From Hymenopellis radicata (lineage: Eukaryota > Basidiomycota > Agaricomycetes > Agaricales > Physalacriaceae): a DNA stretch of 64,000 nt. The position numbers and the translations under genes were made by a program. Shown here one piece after another: positions 10,859 to 22,246 of the stretch (within the stretch, counting starts at the first letter, position 1; each line of letters opens with the position of its first letter). Under the pieces are notes generated by a model. It was not told the origin of the DNA. It saw only the letters and a list, made by a program, of their open reading frames with translations, and made no database searches. The stretch covers positions 1-64,000 of the forward strand of contig JADNRX010000084.1 in assembly GCA_015501595.1 (NCBI GenBank), written 5' to 3'.

Positions 10859-12914
10859 TCAAGCTACGTCAATGATCTCTGTACTCGGTTTTTCCTTCAC
10901 ATCCTCATTTGAGGACGAGCGCGCCTTTGGGGTAGGCAGCCACATTGACGATGCGACTGCGCGTCTCTGTGCCAACTCGTCTACGTTGCGGAATCGGAAG
11001 CCGTCCTTGGTGGTCTGGTCGATGACCAGGCCTCTGAAGCGCATTGTTAGTAGACGCAATTAACGATTGGGCTTCGTACTCACACGGCGTAAATCAACAT
11101 TGCCAAGTATCCAGAAAGAGGTACGAGGTATGAACGACGGGTGTATGCTCTGTCGGCCAAACCGCCCTGAGCGGGTGGGTACCAGGCGCCGCCTCCGACA
11201 CCCATGACAATGAGACCCGATCCTTTCTTTGTGTGTCTGCCGAGGTTTTTTGTGCCCAAGGTGAAGATACACTATGAGCGAGAAATGTAAGTGATTTAGA
11301 CGCGCGGAGAAAACAGGTATACGCACGGGATAGCAGATGGATTCGAAGAAGAATAGCGCATACAGACAACCAACACCGCTCCATCCTTTGAGTTCGACGA
11401 CCAGTAGGCAGAATAGGCTGCAGCAGAACGCATATAGCGAGAGCACCAAAGCGGGATCGATGAAGTTCAAAATGACTACGCCGACGAAGCTGGAATGAAA
11501 AGGTCAGATTAAGAAAGGCCTTCGGGCAGAAAAACTTACCGTCCAACAGTGAAGGTGATCTGGCAATACGAGAACATGTTACTGGCTTTGGGATGGTCGA
11601 TACCGATGCCTTGGTCGACGAGGAAATTAACGACGAAAGAGGCTACTCCGACTTGCGCACCACTATACCAGAGTCAGAACAGCCACTTGGTATGACTGGA
11701 GAAGAAGACTCACACATAAGTGGTCTGCGCCACAAAGCCGAAGATACAGCGGTATTGCTTCCAGAACGACTCTTGATCATTCTTAATCCCAACATCATGG
11801 ATCTCTTCAGCAAGGGCCTCTTCCGTAATTTCAGGCAACTGGCAGAAGCTACCAATAACCCCATCAGCACAAGTTCAATAGGCTAAACGGCATGTTGAAC
11901 ATACTAGAACAAGATGTTGAGGACCACCCCGAGGCCGGCTACAGCCAAATAGACCCTACATCACAGGATCAGAAAGGTGAGGGCAAGCGGGAGACCCGAA
12001 CAAACCATTGCACCGTGTCCAGCTTGGTGGCGTTCTCGCCTGTGAAAAACCATCTCGAAGCGATCAGCGGGCCTGTGAACGAGGCGACGCCCTGGAAGGC
12101 TTGGCTAAAGTTTAGGCGTGCGGCAGCATACTTTGGTGTGCCCAGGACGGCGATGTAGGAGTTGGCTGCTACTTCCAAGCAGGCGAGACCGCAACCTGTG
12201 AGCGGGCCATCAATCAGTGGACGGACCATAACGAGGTATGAAAGCTGACTGACCGATGACGAACGTACATCCCACGAAGCCGCCGTATTTCTGGTACTTT
12301 GCGGATGGCCAGAAGAAAATCGCACCTGACAGCGATGAGAAAACGGTGCCTTTATTCGGATGGTGAGCCGCCACGCCTCTCACCGAGACTGTAGAGCGTC
12401 AAGCCCAGATGGATACCGGCTTTGTAGCCCTTCTTTCTCATCTGCGGCGTGTGCTCAGGAAACGTGGGTGATAATGAAACCCCGAAACTACTCACGAAGA
12501 TGCTGGCGAATGGAGCAAAGACCAGATAGGCGCCAAAGTATGCCAGCTGGAGGAGGGTACTCTGCGTTTTCGTGATGCCGAATATGGTTTGGAAGTGGGC
12601 GTTAAGGACGTCGAGGAGCTAAGCGATGGTTAAACGGCATTAAGGGAAGCGAGAATAGGAGGAACACTTGCCCCATATGCGAATCCCCCTTGCGACAACG
12701 AAACACAGGTGAGTTGTAAGTTCCGATCGGTGTGGCGCAGTCCGAAAGGGGAGGCTTACAGGTGAAGAAGAGCGACGTGACGAGCGCAAAGGCGAATGCC
12801 CATCGGCCATTCGACAGCTGGGATCCTGCCACATACGTCAACGACAATCCTTGTCTCACGCCAAGAGAAAAGAAAAAGAAAAAAAGTACCTGTAGTTCCT
12901 TGGAGCGGCGCCAT
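10859..12914 (-). CDS. Sugar permease, FucP-type (FHS family) major facilitator
   Basis: A 12-helix MFS transporter of the fucose/glucose-galactose proton symporter group. Exon 1 (12914-12890) encodes MAPLQGTT; exon 2 starts at 12825 with SQLSNGRWAFAFALVTSLFF, then WGFAYG-LLDVLNAHFQ, the signature of the family. Later blocks include CGLACLEVAANSYIAVLG, NFSQAFQGVASFTGPLIA, VASFVVNFLVDQG and GSGLIVMGVGGGAWYPPAQG, ending STEIIDVA. All joins are in frame and I found no frameshift. The intron after WGFAYG uses a GC donor (GGG|GCAAGT at 12671). The gene is convergent with got1 and divergent from the next gene. The exact sugar cannot be read from sequence. Confidence 0.88.
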
Positions 12915-13273
12915 GGGTGGGTGGGGTGGTGGTGTCTATCCGTAAGTGTGAAAGCAGCATCGCGCAGCTCTTTATAGCGCTTCGAATAACATCAAAATAG
13001 GCACATCGGATGTGCTTCTGCATATGATGGCAAGTTCCCCACCCCGCGTGATGGGCAGTGGGGTAGCAGGTGACCACGCGATGCCTGAGATCCGACGTGG
13101 ATGCACTCCGTTGGGGATAGCGGTTGTAACGTTGTTGCTGGCGGAACAGAGGAGGGCGGAGGTGGGCGTCGGGACGGCTTGGTTCAGGGTCATGGGAGGC
13201 GACTTTTAACCCAAAGAGGCAGGTGTTACACGTGATCGCGTGCGGATATCGATCTTTTTCTTGCTCTTCCACC
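12915..13273. promoter_or_regulatory. Shared 359-bp divergent promoter region
   Basis: The interval lies between the start codon of the minus-strand permease and that of the plus-strand gene at 13274. Short frames here resemble no protein. No motif stands out enough to name. Confidence 0.4.
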
Positions 13274-14256
13274 ATGAGATCTGCGTTTGCCCGCTTTCTC
13301 AGTGTGCGCGTCTTCTAGAAAGATATACTAAGCTTGACTGACATATACCAGCATACATATGATGGTATTCGTGCGCAGAATCCGCTTGAGGGACGTCGTA
13401 TGTGGCTGCTGCGGGCCGTGGACGAGTTCTGGGCTTCGAATCGTTCAAAACCGGAGGCCTCGTCGGGGTTAGAGGCCCAGGTAGTATACAGTCTCCCTTT
13501 GACTCAAATTGCAACCGCGTTCTCAACTCGACACAGGACGATCCTTCCGCAGATGACGAAGATCCAATGGATCAGGTTATCGACGACGTGGAGGCGGGCA
13601 TCGTCCTGCGTACGGATTTCTCCAATGAGGACGCCTGGAATTCGTTTTTGGAGAAATTGAAAAAGGCCGAGGAGGAGCACAAGGAGAGTGTGGGGCAGGT
13701 GGGGCAGGTGGGGGAACGTGGGGATGATGAAAATTCCGGTGCGGAAGGGGAGGAAGAAGACGGGGACGACGGCCCGGGGCTCCTCATCAAGGTCATTGAT
13801 GCGTCCCTGCCTGAGGAGCGCGCGCTGTTCGAGGGTATATCGAACCTCAGCGCCCTGCGGCTGTTTAATGACGTGGACGTGCGTCCCGCGCCGCCAATGC
13901 CTTCTGGAACGAAAAGGACGACGCCACATAGGCTTGTCGATCGCGGAGGGTGGCAGGAGGTGTATTTGGGTATCACGATCTGGGTCTACGATGCGCAGTC
14001 CAATAGCGATCATTGCTTGAGGTTGGTCAATCCGGAAGGGGATGTTTATGGGACTGCGACGTGAGTATTTTGTGTTTGCTTACTTATGAGTTGTTTTTAT
14101 TTTTGTTTTAGAGGCGATAGCTGGCGCGCACAAGTCTCGCACGTCTACGAGCTCCAGTTCAACATGACATTTTTGGGGATGAAGATTAATTTTGGAGGGA
14201 TGGATCGGTGGGATTTTGCAGAGCGAAGCAGGAACCTGCGAGAGGTCGGTGAATAG
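13274..14256 (+). CDS. Conserved hypothetical protein, DUF6924-like
   Basis: The solid part is the long exon ending at about 14061, followed by a GT-AG intron and a last exon to the TAG at 14254-14256. Key blocks are GIVLRTDFSNEDAWNSFLEK, an acidic repeat-rich stretch (GQVGQVGERGDDENSG), LLIKVIDASLPEERALFEGI, and the C-terminal DRWDFAERSRNLREVGE. The 'LRTDFS..AW' opening and 'D...F.G' middle resemble the DUF6924 family as I remember it. Function is unknown. The 5' end is a model: ATG 13274, a GT-AG intron to 13353, exon HTYDGIRAQNPLEGR, then a second intron. The open frame itself reaches upstream only to a non-ATG position (13402). Confidence 0.65.
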
Positions 14257-14926
14257 TCTAGACGCACCGTGGCAGGAGGCGTTCGCTCGCACCTTGTGAC
14301 TACTGTATTGGCTGTATGGTGTCCAAGGTCGCCCGCGTGCGACACGATGATAGCCATCTTTTGGTCACTTGATTAGAGATTCATATTGAGTGATCTTCAT
14401 GTTACTGACAGAAAAGGTCGAGTTGTCGTTTAATTGGGCCGTCGGTCCCAGATACAACCTCATCTCGTCAATCTTCTCCTCCCCATCAAACAGAACAGCT
14501 GATGCTCCCACTAGTAGTTAACCATCGCGGTCTCGTCTACTTGCGAATATTCTACTCTTCGCGCTGTGCCACATGTTATGGACAGTACTAGCTGATGAGG
14601 AGTGCTATGGACCCGTCGCCCTTAACGGGGACGATGAATGTTACGCGCTACGAGGGTAGGCTACAGACCTGTCAGACCCGCGGAACATGAATGATCGTAT
14701 AAACGTCCAAGCCAACTCGAGCAGTTAAGGTAACACAGTGATGGAATTTCCGCCACCCCTTTCTGAACCGCCACAGTGACTCTTTGGAGGATTTGTGGTT
14801 GACATGACAGGTCGCAACCGACGCGATCTGATGACTGGCCGTGACTCAGGTCACATCCCTTTTTGACTTATAACCACCACCTCGTTGTAAATCCTCTCCA
14901 TTTACCGCTTAGCTCTTCCTCAAGCC
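14257..14926. other. Intergenic region
   Basis: No gene or repeat is recognised. The last part presumably holds the PARG promoter: the stretch around 14860-14880 is AT-rich and reads TTTTTGACTTATAACC. Confidence 0.4.
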
Positions 14927-15940
14927 ATGGCACCACCACCGAAACCTTTTTGGGTCAAGAAAGACGGCAACAAGAAAGAGGGCGCAGCTCGGTCTTCCCG
15001 AAAAGAAATCGCCGATGACACGCTCAAGGCCATTGAAACTGGCTGCTTCGTGTTGAAGGGCGTCAAACACGATCTCAAGGACTGCACGGCACGATCTTGT
15101 CGTTCTACGCGTTACTACGCTCCCAACTCCCTCCTCTCTACATGGCAGCGCTCCCCTTCCTCCCCTCCCCACGCCGACACCGAGATATCCATCTTACAAA
15201 TGACTACGCTGGAGGGCGCCCGGTACTTCTCCTCAATGGGCTCCGCAGGGAAGATTGCCGTGCTCAACTTTGCTTCCGCGAAAAAGCCAGGGGGAGGTTT
15301 TCTGGGAGGCGCGAGCGCACAGGAGGAGAGCATCGCTCGTTCCTCGAATCTATATCCCTCGCTCATGACAGACACTGGCCAGGAATTCTACCACTTTCAT
15401 AAGAAAGATCCCAAGCAAGGTTTCTACTCACACGCCATTATATATACGCCGTCCGTATCCCTATTTCGCGATGACAACGGGACATGGGTAGAGCCCATCG
15501 AGGTCGATATCGTCACGAGCGCTGCTGTAAACGCTGGCACTCTCCGTGATCATTATGAAAAGAACAAGGATAAGGACAAGCCGGAGTCTGAAGTGGAGAA
15601 AGAGTTGGAGGCGCTGGAAATGCAGATTGAGGTGGAGATGAAGGAGAGGATGGGCCGCATCCTGTTCATGTGCGAGAGTTCTCGCGCGAAGAACCTCGTT
15701 CTCGGCAGCTTTGGGACTGGCGTCTTTCGTAACAAGGTTGACCTTGTCGCCAAGCTATGGGCGGACTTGCTGGTCGTACCAGACGCGCGGTTTAAGCACT
15801 CATTCGAGCGGGTCGTCTTTGCCATCATTGACCAGAGGACGGTCGATAAGTTTCAGACCGCATTCGATGCACGGAAGGAGGAGCTGGCTACGACGAAGGA
15901 TGGGCCGAGCAGTGAGAGTAATATGATAGATCTCACTTGA
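14927..15940 (+). CDS. Microbial-type poly(ADP-ribose) glycohydrolase (PARG)
   Basis: A single-exon gene of 337 residues. PARG removes ADP-ribose chains from proteins. The signature GGGFLGGASAQEE (GGG, spacer, QEE with the catalytic glutamate) is at about residues 124-136, preceded by the macro-domain strand AVLNFASAKKPG. The N-terminal TRYYAPNSLL and C-terminal LVLGSFGTGVFRNK complete the macrodomain and match the TIGR02452/DUF2263 family. An unusual glutamate- and lysine-rich segment (about residues 210-245, KNKDKDKPESEVEKELEALE) is inserted before the last strands and is probably a solvent-exposed coiled coil. There are no signal peptide or membrane segments, so the protein is likely cytosolic or nuclear. 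Confidence 0.9.
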   Translation: MAPPPKPFWVKKDGNKKEGAARSSRKEIADDTLKAIETGCFVLKGVKHDLKDCTARSCRSTRYYAPNSLLSTWQRSPSSPPHADTEISILQMTTLEGARYFSSMGSAGKIAVLNFASAKKPGGGFLGGASAQEESIARSSNLYPSLMTDTGQEFYHFHKKDPKQGFYSHAIIYTPSVSLFRDDNGTWVEPIEVDIVTSAAVNAGTLRDHYEKNKDKDKPESEVEKELEALEMQIEVEMKERMGRILFMCESSRAKNLVLGSFGTGVFRNKVDLVAKLWADLLVVPDARFKHSFERVVFAIIDQRTVDKFQTAFDARKEELATTKDGPSSESNMIDLT

Positions 15941-16361
15941 TTCTGGGACTGAGATGTAACCTTATATCCCGTACGTTGTATACTATTTGTTGTACTGTGG
16001 TTGACACTTGTCTTTCTCTCAGGCTTTCTCGCCTTACCTTATCCAGCCCATCAGTACTTACATGAGGCTCTAATCGAAACGTACAGGGAAGATGCCACCG
16101 GGGACCAACACGTTGCTTCAACCTTTTACATTATGGTTAACTGTCCATCGCCGTTCTTCTCCTCCTTCTCTCCCCTTTCGCTCAATGCGCACTCGATTTC
16201 CATAACTCACCTAAATATCCAGCGATCTAACTAAATGGATCTGGGCGCTTGTTCGAAGCCCGTGAGTGCCCCGGAGTTTCTCACCAGGTGACACTTCGCA
16301 CAGTCTCTATATTAACTGCTGTTCCCACTCTGGGCACCTTATTACACTGACAGCACCCACC
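15941..16361. other. Intergenic region
   Basis: PARG terminator region and BTB gene promoter. CT-rich tracts at 16150-16190 and CTATATTAAC at about 16306 are compatible with a promoter. No gene is seen. Confidence 0.4.
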
Positions 16362-17211
16362 ATGGCGAACGCGAACGGGAACTCGTCTTCACGCCAGACC
16401 AGACGATCCAAGGATTACTATCTCTCCGGCGGTGATTTGTACTTTCTGGTGCGTGCTCGCTGATCGATATCTTGCCGTCGTATATTCAGTCTGGCCGAAC
16501 AGGTCGACGAGGTGTATTTCCGTGTTCATCGATACTTTTTCCTGCGCGAAAACCCCGAGTTTATAAGCGGGCTGAGGAAGGCGGATGCGTCGTGGAGGGA
16601 AGGCGAAGGCACGTCGGAAAGCACGGCGTACATATTGGATGATACGTCGGCAAGCGCCTTTGAGAAGCTGCTATGGGTGTTTTATAACCCGTGAGCCTTC
16701 GTCTTGTGTCTCTATTGTGATCTAACCGCAATCTGCACAGGACATTCTCGCTATACGACGCCCCGCTCGATGACTGGATCGTCATCATCAACCTCGCGAT
16801 GCTGTGGAGCTTTACCGAGGTCAAAGCGCTCGCGTTCCGTGAGATAGAGAAGATTGATATGGAGCTTGTCGACCGCATCGAGCTTTATCAGCGCCTGAAA
16901 GTGGATTATGCGGTGTTGGTGCCGCTGTATGCGAAGCTCTGTGAGAGGGAGGAGATGCTGACGACGGAGGAGTCCGTCCAACTAGGTCTGGGAACAGTGA
17001 TTCGGATATTCCAAGCGAGGGAGCGGCTGCGGTCTGGTATGAGGAGCGGGATGAAGAGTCCGTTGCCCGATAATGTAGGGCAGGAAGAGGTGATGGAGGT
17101 TGTGTCGGATGTGTTCAACCTGCGGAATACGAGTGAGTGCTCTGATTATGTCCCATAATGATAATTATTCCGCTAACTACTCATATATTACGTTTAGATG
17201 GCCTGGCTTGA
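16362..17211 (+). CDS. BTB/POZ-domain protein (Agaricomycete type)
   Basis: Exons are 16362-16448, 16503-16690, 16741-17132 and 17198-17211, all GT-AG. The product is about 226 residues. The BTB core reads YYLSGGDLYFL then VDEVYFRVHRYFFLRENPEF, then a short acidic loop and LDDTSASAFEKLLWVFYNP. The following helical part (WIVIINLAMLWSFTEVKALA) and the LVPLYAKLCER block are typical of the large BTB families of mushroom-forming fungi. Partners are unknown. The gene ends 27 bp from the convergent BTB gene below. Confidence 0.85.
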
Positions 17212-17238
17212 GCCTGATAGAATATTGTCCATGTTGTC

Positions 17239-18066
17239 TTATGCCGCTGCGAAGAATACCCTTTTGACCAACTCCTCCGCGATCCGCTTCTTCTCTGAGA
17301 ATGTGACCCTTCGACACGTACACGAGTACGTGCGTTGGTGGTATTCGTCCCGTACTGCTGCGACTTTGGTAAACGTCTTCAATCCCAGCGACATGGTCAT
17401 CGCGAGCGTTAACGGCTTCGTTCGCATGCAGAGGATAACGTAGGATGACACAAGAAGGGATGGATCTAGCTTGTACGTATTCCAAATCACGATCTTCTGG
17501 ACGGGGTCAAGATGTAGCGCGTGAAGGTGTTTGGAAGCGATTGGCGCAATGTCGTCGATTTCGTAAAGGCTCGCGAGTTTGAGCAGTGGTAGCCAGTCGT
17601 CGACAGTAGAGAAGGGTGGATTAGGCGTTGTAGGTCTAGACATGGAAATGGGAAGCTCGATCATGTTGGCGGCAGAATTGGCGGGGTTCTTACAATGGAC
17701 ATAGCACGTATAGAAGTTTGACGAAATCGCCTTCTGATACACCTGGGAGGCGGAAGGGGGATGCGTCGTTAAAGCCCTGCAATCTCTTCTGCCCGTCATA
17801 CGTCGGCGGCATGATGATTCGTAGGACTGGAGAGCGGGCATGTAGTGCAGCGAGGGAGAGGCGGAATAGAGTCTCTTCAACCTTGATTATAACAATAAGT
17901 TTGCTGTAGATGGATATTGAAGCATGGTGGGACGTACTTGTATAACAACATCACCTTCCTCGAGATAGTACTCTGCATGCTTCTTCGCTTTCTCCATGCG
18001 TTTGATTGGTACCGGCACTGGCATAGGAATCGAAGGAGCTAGAGAAGAGTTTACGGCCACTGCCAT
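17239..18066 (-). CDS. BTB/POZ-domain protein, convergent neighbour
   Basis: Exons are 18066-17938, 17881-17694 and 17635-17239, about 237 residues. The N-terminus is proline-rich (MAVAVNSSLAPSIPMPVPVP). The BTB core is EYYLEEGDVVIQ, VEETLFRLSLAALHARSPVL and GVSEGDFVKLLYVLCPL. The C-terminal half, WLPLLKLASLYEIDDIAPIA and LVSSYVILCMRTKPLTL, aligns in layout with the neighbouring BTB gene, and intron positions are the same. The two are probably an old inverted duplicate pair. All frames are intact. Confidence 0.82.
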
Positions 18067-18381
18067 AGAGGAGGGAAAAGTCAGAGTAAAGAACGTGTAA
18101 AGGCGCAGCGCATTGCTTCAAGGAGTAGAAAGTGGAAACAAAGACGGCTAAGCGAACTTATAAATAATGATCGTGAAAGACTTGGGCCTGGACAAAGCAA
18201 CGGTTGCCGCCACGCGTTCTATAAGGACCGGGGCACGAATGATGGTGGTCAGCGTGGTGAAGTAGAGGTCAACAAGTACTCCAACAACAAAACACGCGTT
18301 TCTCTGATTTGCATGACGGATCAAGATATGGCGAAGGGCAGTGGAGGACGGTGGGATACAGCAACTCTCATGCAACAAACT

Positions 18382-19407
18382 TCAACAACGCGTGCACGTG
18401 CTCCCTGATGATTGATTGCATTCGAGGGCGCCACAAACGCACATGGTAATACACAAAAAAGAAAGGCTAACTATAAAGGGTACATTCAAACACCGCCCAT
18501 GTTGTTTACAAGCCGCCATCTGACTGGCAGTCAGAGCATTGATGTTCGCGAACAGAGTCTTTGTAAGGGCGGAAACAGGCAACGACGGCTTTCCGGCGTA
18601 CTTCAAGTCGTGATACCTGAAGTAGATTTGCTCATTCGAAGGAGCGAAAGGACCTACGAATGCGTCAAATGTGTATCTCGTCGCGACCTGATAACTCACC
18701 ATTATATCCTTGCGCAATAAAACACGTCTTCATCGTCGAACCGTCTTCATTGGTAGTCACCAAGGTAAGCAAGGGCTTGTCTTTGCCGAGGATGCTCGTC
18801 ATATAGCCTTCGAGGCCGGCGATGTAGTTGTCCAGCGCGCTCAAGTGTTTCCTCCCCATCTGTTCCCAAATGAGTTGTTCCTTCAACTAATGAAGAGGCC
18901 ACGCACCTCAGAGGTAACACATTCCACAGAGAAATCGGCTCTCGTCCACAGCAAGTACTCGAGCGGGATGTCGCGAATCGCCCTTCCAGCATAGCGACCA
19001 AATTCCATGACATGGCCGCCCGCATCATCGTCGGTGTACCACGATTCGGATGCGGCAGGTCCTGAGACAGGAATCGCCGTGCACGCGATACCGAGGTTCT
19101 CTTCAAGCTTGCGCAGGCCCGCGAGGTAGGCTCGCGCGGGTTCCACAAGCGATGGCTATATAGAGTAGGTATAGAGAAAGAAGGCTGGATCAAGAGTACT
19201 CACATATTTCTTGATCATCTCGTTGAAGCAAAGATAGCACTCCGGGATATCCCTGAGAAATTTGTTACTGTGAAATCCACCTTTCATTCCAAAGCCGCCT
19301 GCGTCCCGGCTCGTGTAGAACGAGAGGGCATTGTTGTTTGAATATAGAAGATCCTTGTCAAGCTTGACAATGGGAGGAAATAAAGGATCGCATCGGTGGC
19401 AAGCCAT
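18382..19407 (-). CDS. Hypothetical protein with two FGKYKGK/DIPxxYL-like motifs (paralogue A)
   Basis: Exons are 19407-19204, 19155-18907, 18859-18700 and 18653-18382, all GT-AG. The start MACHRCDPLF contains a CxxC. Two similar motifs follow: GGFHSNKFLRDIPECYLCF and EFGRYAGRAIRDIPLEYLLW. The second closely resembles the short 'FGKYKGK..DIP..YL.W' motif of DUF3820-type proteins. The third exon encodes KHLSALDNYIAGLEGYM and the fourth KPSLPVSALTKTLFANINAL. Function is unknown. A paralogue at 22247-23454 shares intron positions and is interrupted by a MITE. The 3' end differs from the paralogue, so the last 25 residues may be a run-on. Confidence 0.72.
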
Positions 19408-22246
19408 GATGATGCGCGCGCGTGAGGAAGTTCCAGAGTAAAATATAAATAGGCACGAGCGAAGCGAGTGTCTATTTATAGAACTCTGGCCTTTACCTGA
19501 CTTTTCTCGCCCCGAAAGCTTGATCTTTTATCTTATCTTTCCGTTAATCTTATCTCAATTCCGTAGTAAAATTTAAACTTCCTATTGACTTCCTACCGCT
19601 TCAAATTGTCGTTCCTCGCTAGTCGTTCATTCTGAGCCAAAAGAATTATGGATACCGTAAGTCGTCTCTGTTTTCTACATCGAATTCGACTCTTTACTTC
19701 ATAGATTGATCCTCGGGACATCTACGGCCGCATCAGCAAACAGCATCGTATCTATGGTCAGTTCTCTTTTTGTAAGTCTTGCTCTGACCACTACGACGCC
19801 CACATAAGCCCTCATATTGAGGCTGCTCTGTCTATCACACGGGCTTGAAGCAACAATCCCAACATTGTTCCCGTCGCCAGGCAACGTCAATCGGCCACGT
19901 AAGTCAGGCAGCATTTTCTTCCTCCACTTTCAGAGGTTGACAGCAACGATGCGGGGCAGCGTACGCTCCACGGAGGCTGCACGTTCATAGCGCACCTCTC
20001 GCCACGTCTTCTTGTTTGACTGACGGCGGGGACGCGTAAGCCTCCGACGTCGAGCAGCAACACTTCTGGACGACGGTGCCGATTTACCAGCCTTCAACGT
20101 GGCTGCATGTAGGAATTCGGGCTGCATGGCGTTACAGGCCGTTTTCCATGGTGTGTCGCCCGCGCTTGCTTCAATCGTTCGCTCCTTTACGTAGTCATTG
20201 TCGAGAATGGTGTTGAGCTCAGGACAACGAACGCGCCGATGACAACATGACAACAACTTTGCCGCCGACAACATGGCAACACCAACAACACGACGACGAC
20301 GCCAATAACAACCACAATGCCAACAAAGGTCAACGAACGGCCAGCCAGGGCACGGATGATTATGTGCGTCTTGTGTCTATGGTGCTAGACATATTTGCTT
20401 TTCATGTAGGTGTCGTCAAGGATGCACCCCACGCACAATTATGGGGCAGCTGTCGCTGGTCTCGCTACCTCTGCCGCTCATGTGCCGACTCCCGTCATAT
20501 TCGACGTGATTCGCTTCGATGCTGACACGCGTCTACTGCTCCACACTTCTGATGTTGCATATTTCAACCGGGCACCGAATGGCACTACGACAGTACGTTT
20601 ATCTTCCTGCATGCTCCAGATCTTTCGTTCATGGAGATGTGCCGTTATCAAAGCGGCGATGCATCACGGTTCCACCAGATATTCCAGGTGCGCGCTGACA
20701 TTGTTGGGCGCAGATCGTGTGTATTGAGGGGATAGAGAACCTCGACCGGTTCCATCATGTGATGAGGAGTGGTGCGCGGCGGGTTGTGGATTTGTCACTT
20801 GCTGCCCCGCTGGAGCTTAACCAGCTGGAAGACGACCTCACGGTGTATGGGCAGATGCGGGTCATATCCGCAGGGCAAGTCCTTTTCAAATCCTCTCAGA
20901 AGGATAGTCCGCCGAATGGGAACTAGCACGTCCCGCGTTCTGATAGCATATGACATATGCAGCGCGGTGAAGGCTGTTTCATGCTTGACAACTGGGGAGC
21001 ACGCATTCGGTAACTCGTACGACGGCGCGGAGGTGTCCTTCTTCGATTCGTTTAATAGACCGAGTACGGGAAGTGCGGTGGTGAAAGCTGGGAAGAGCGA
21101 GAGGAGAGTGGAAAGCTGAAAGAGCCGTGGCGGCCACGCGAACTTGCGGGGTATGCAAAGGTACAGAGTGTGATTTCATCTGCTGTCCTCAATTATGGAA
21201 CTGTTGTTTACCCTCTCCTTGCTTCAAGGTCGTCATTCATCATCATTTTCATGCAACTGATGTAAGATGATGCCTCCAACAGGAAAACAAAAAACACATA
21301 TGACTACGATGAATGTATAATTCCCGCCCACAGATACCCCACGTCCAGCTTTACTCCTACACCTGCGGCTGCATCCAGAACAATCTAAATCTCATATTGT
21401 TTATATTTTACTCTGGACTGAAATTGCGCGCGCGCAATTTGACACCCTATAGATTGCTACAGGATCAGGTTGTGCAGTCGAGGCACATACTTATATGCAG
21501 GTCCAGGTTTTATGTGGGCATTATGACTCAAACTCGGTGATACCGAGTATTACGATGGACTCGCGTCTCGCAGCCCGTGGTATCCATCATTTTGGACACT
21601 TTAAGCTTCCGGGACGTAAGGTGGAATGAGTCAAAGAATAAATTGGGTGAGTCAAACATACCAAACGGAGTACTTAGATAGAGCTCGCAAGGTAAGAGAC
21701 CCATTTTAATGCGCAGTGATCCAGTGTGGGGAATGCACGTCACGTCGACGTGCTCCTACCACACAGAGTCGGCAAGCGTGAGATTACCGAGAGGGAAAGC
21801 AAGTGAAGCCGAGTAGAACACGTAAGAACTGGGTAGTCACTCGAATTCCAGCTTGTCCTACAACACGACAGCTAGTACTTATACATGCGAGTCAGACTAA
21901 GAGCAAAAGGGGAAATACCGGGAAACAGCGAGAGTAAACAGCGGCCGTATCACGTCCAGCGGTCCGCGATGTCGGGGAAACTGGCGAAGGAAACGTTAAC
22001 GCGTCAGGTAAGAAGAGAGAAGGGAATGCTGACAAAACAATCACGCTTTCCGTCACATCCAACAGACGGACTTCAACAACAAAACGCGCCATGACACGCC
22101 ATGACTGATTTGCCTCAAGACTTGGCGGAGGGCAGGTGGCATCCAAGCCCCATGTGAACAACAAGCTCCAACATTAATTGCATTCGAGGACGCTACAAAC
22201 GACATAGTGATACACAAAAAAGAAAGACTAACTATACAGGGTGCAT
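19408..22246. other. Mostly unrecognised sequence; possible small-exon gene at 19649-20926
   Basis: TATAAATA at 19445-19452 lies about 40 bp upstream of paralogue A and is a plausible TATA box for it. On the plus strand, ATG at 19649 (MDT), an intron, and IDPRDIYGRISKQHRIY look like a gene start. Plausible coding also appears at 20430-20600 (VPTPVIFDVIRFDADTRLLL) and 20720-20870 (NLDRFHHVMRSGARRVVDLS). I cannot join these into one model and do not recognise the protein. From 21120 to 22100 I see nothing. From about 22180 the sequence parallels the 3' flank of paralogue A. Confidence 0.3.

Noticed and set aside
12602..12859. Start of the permease at the ATG-like position 12859
   Set aside because: An upstream ATG at 12914 plus a GT-AG intron joins in frame to SQLSNGRWAF and removes an unlikely leader.
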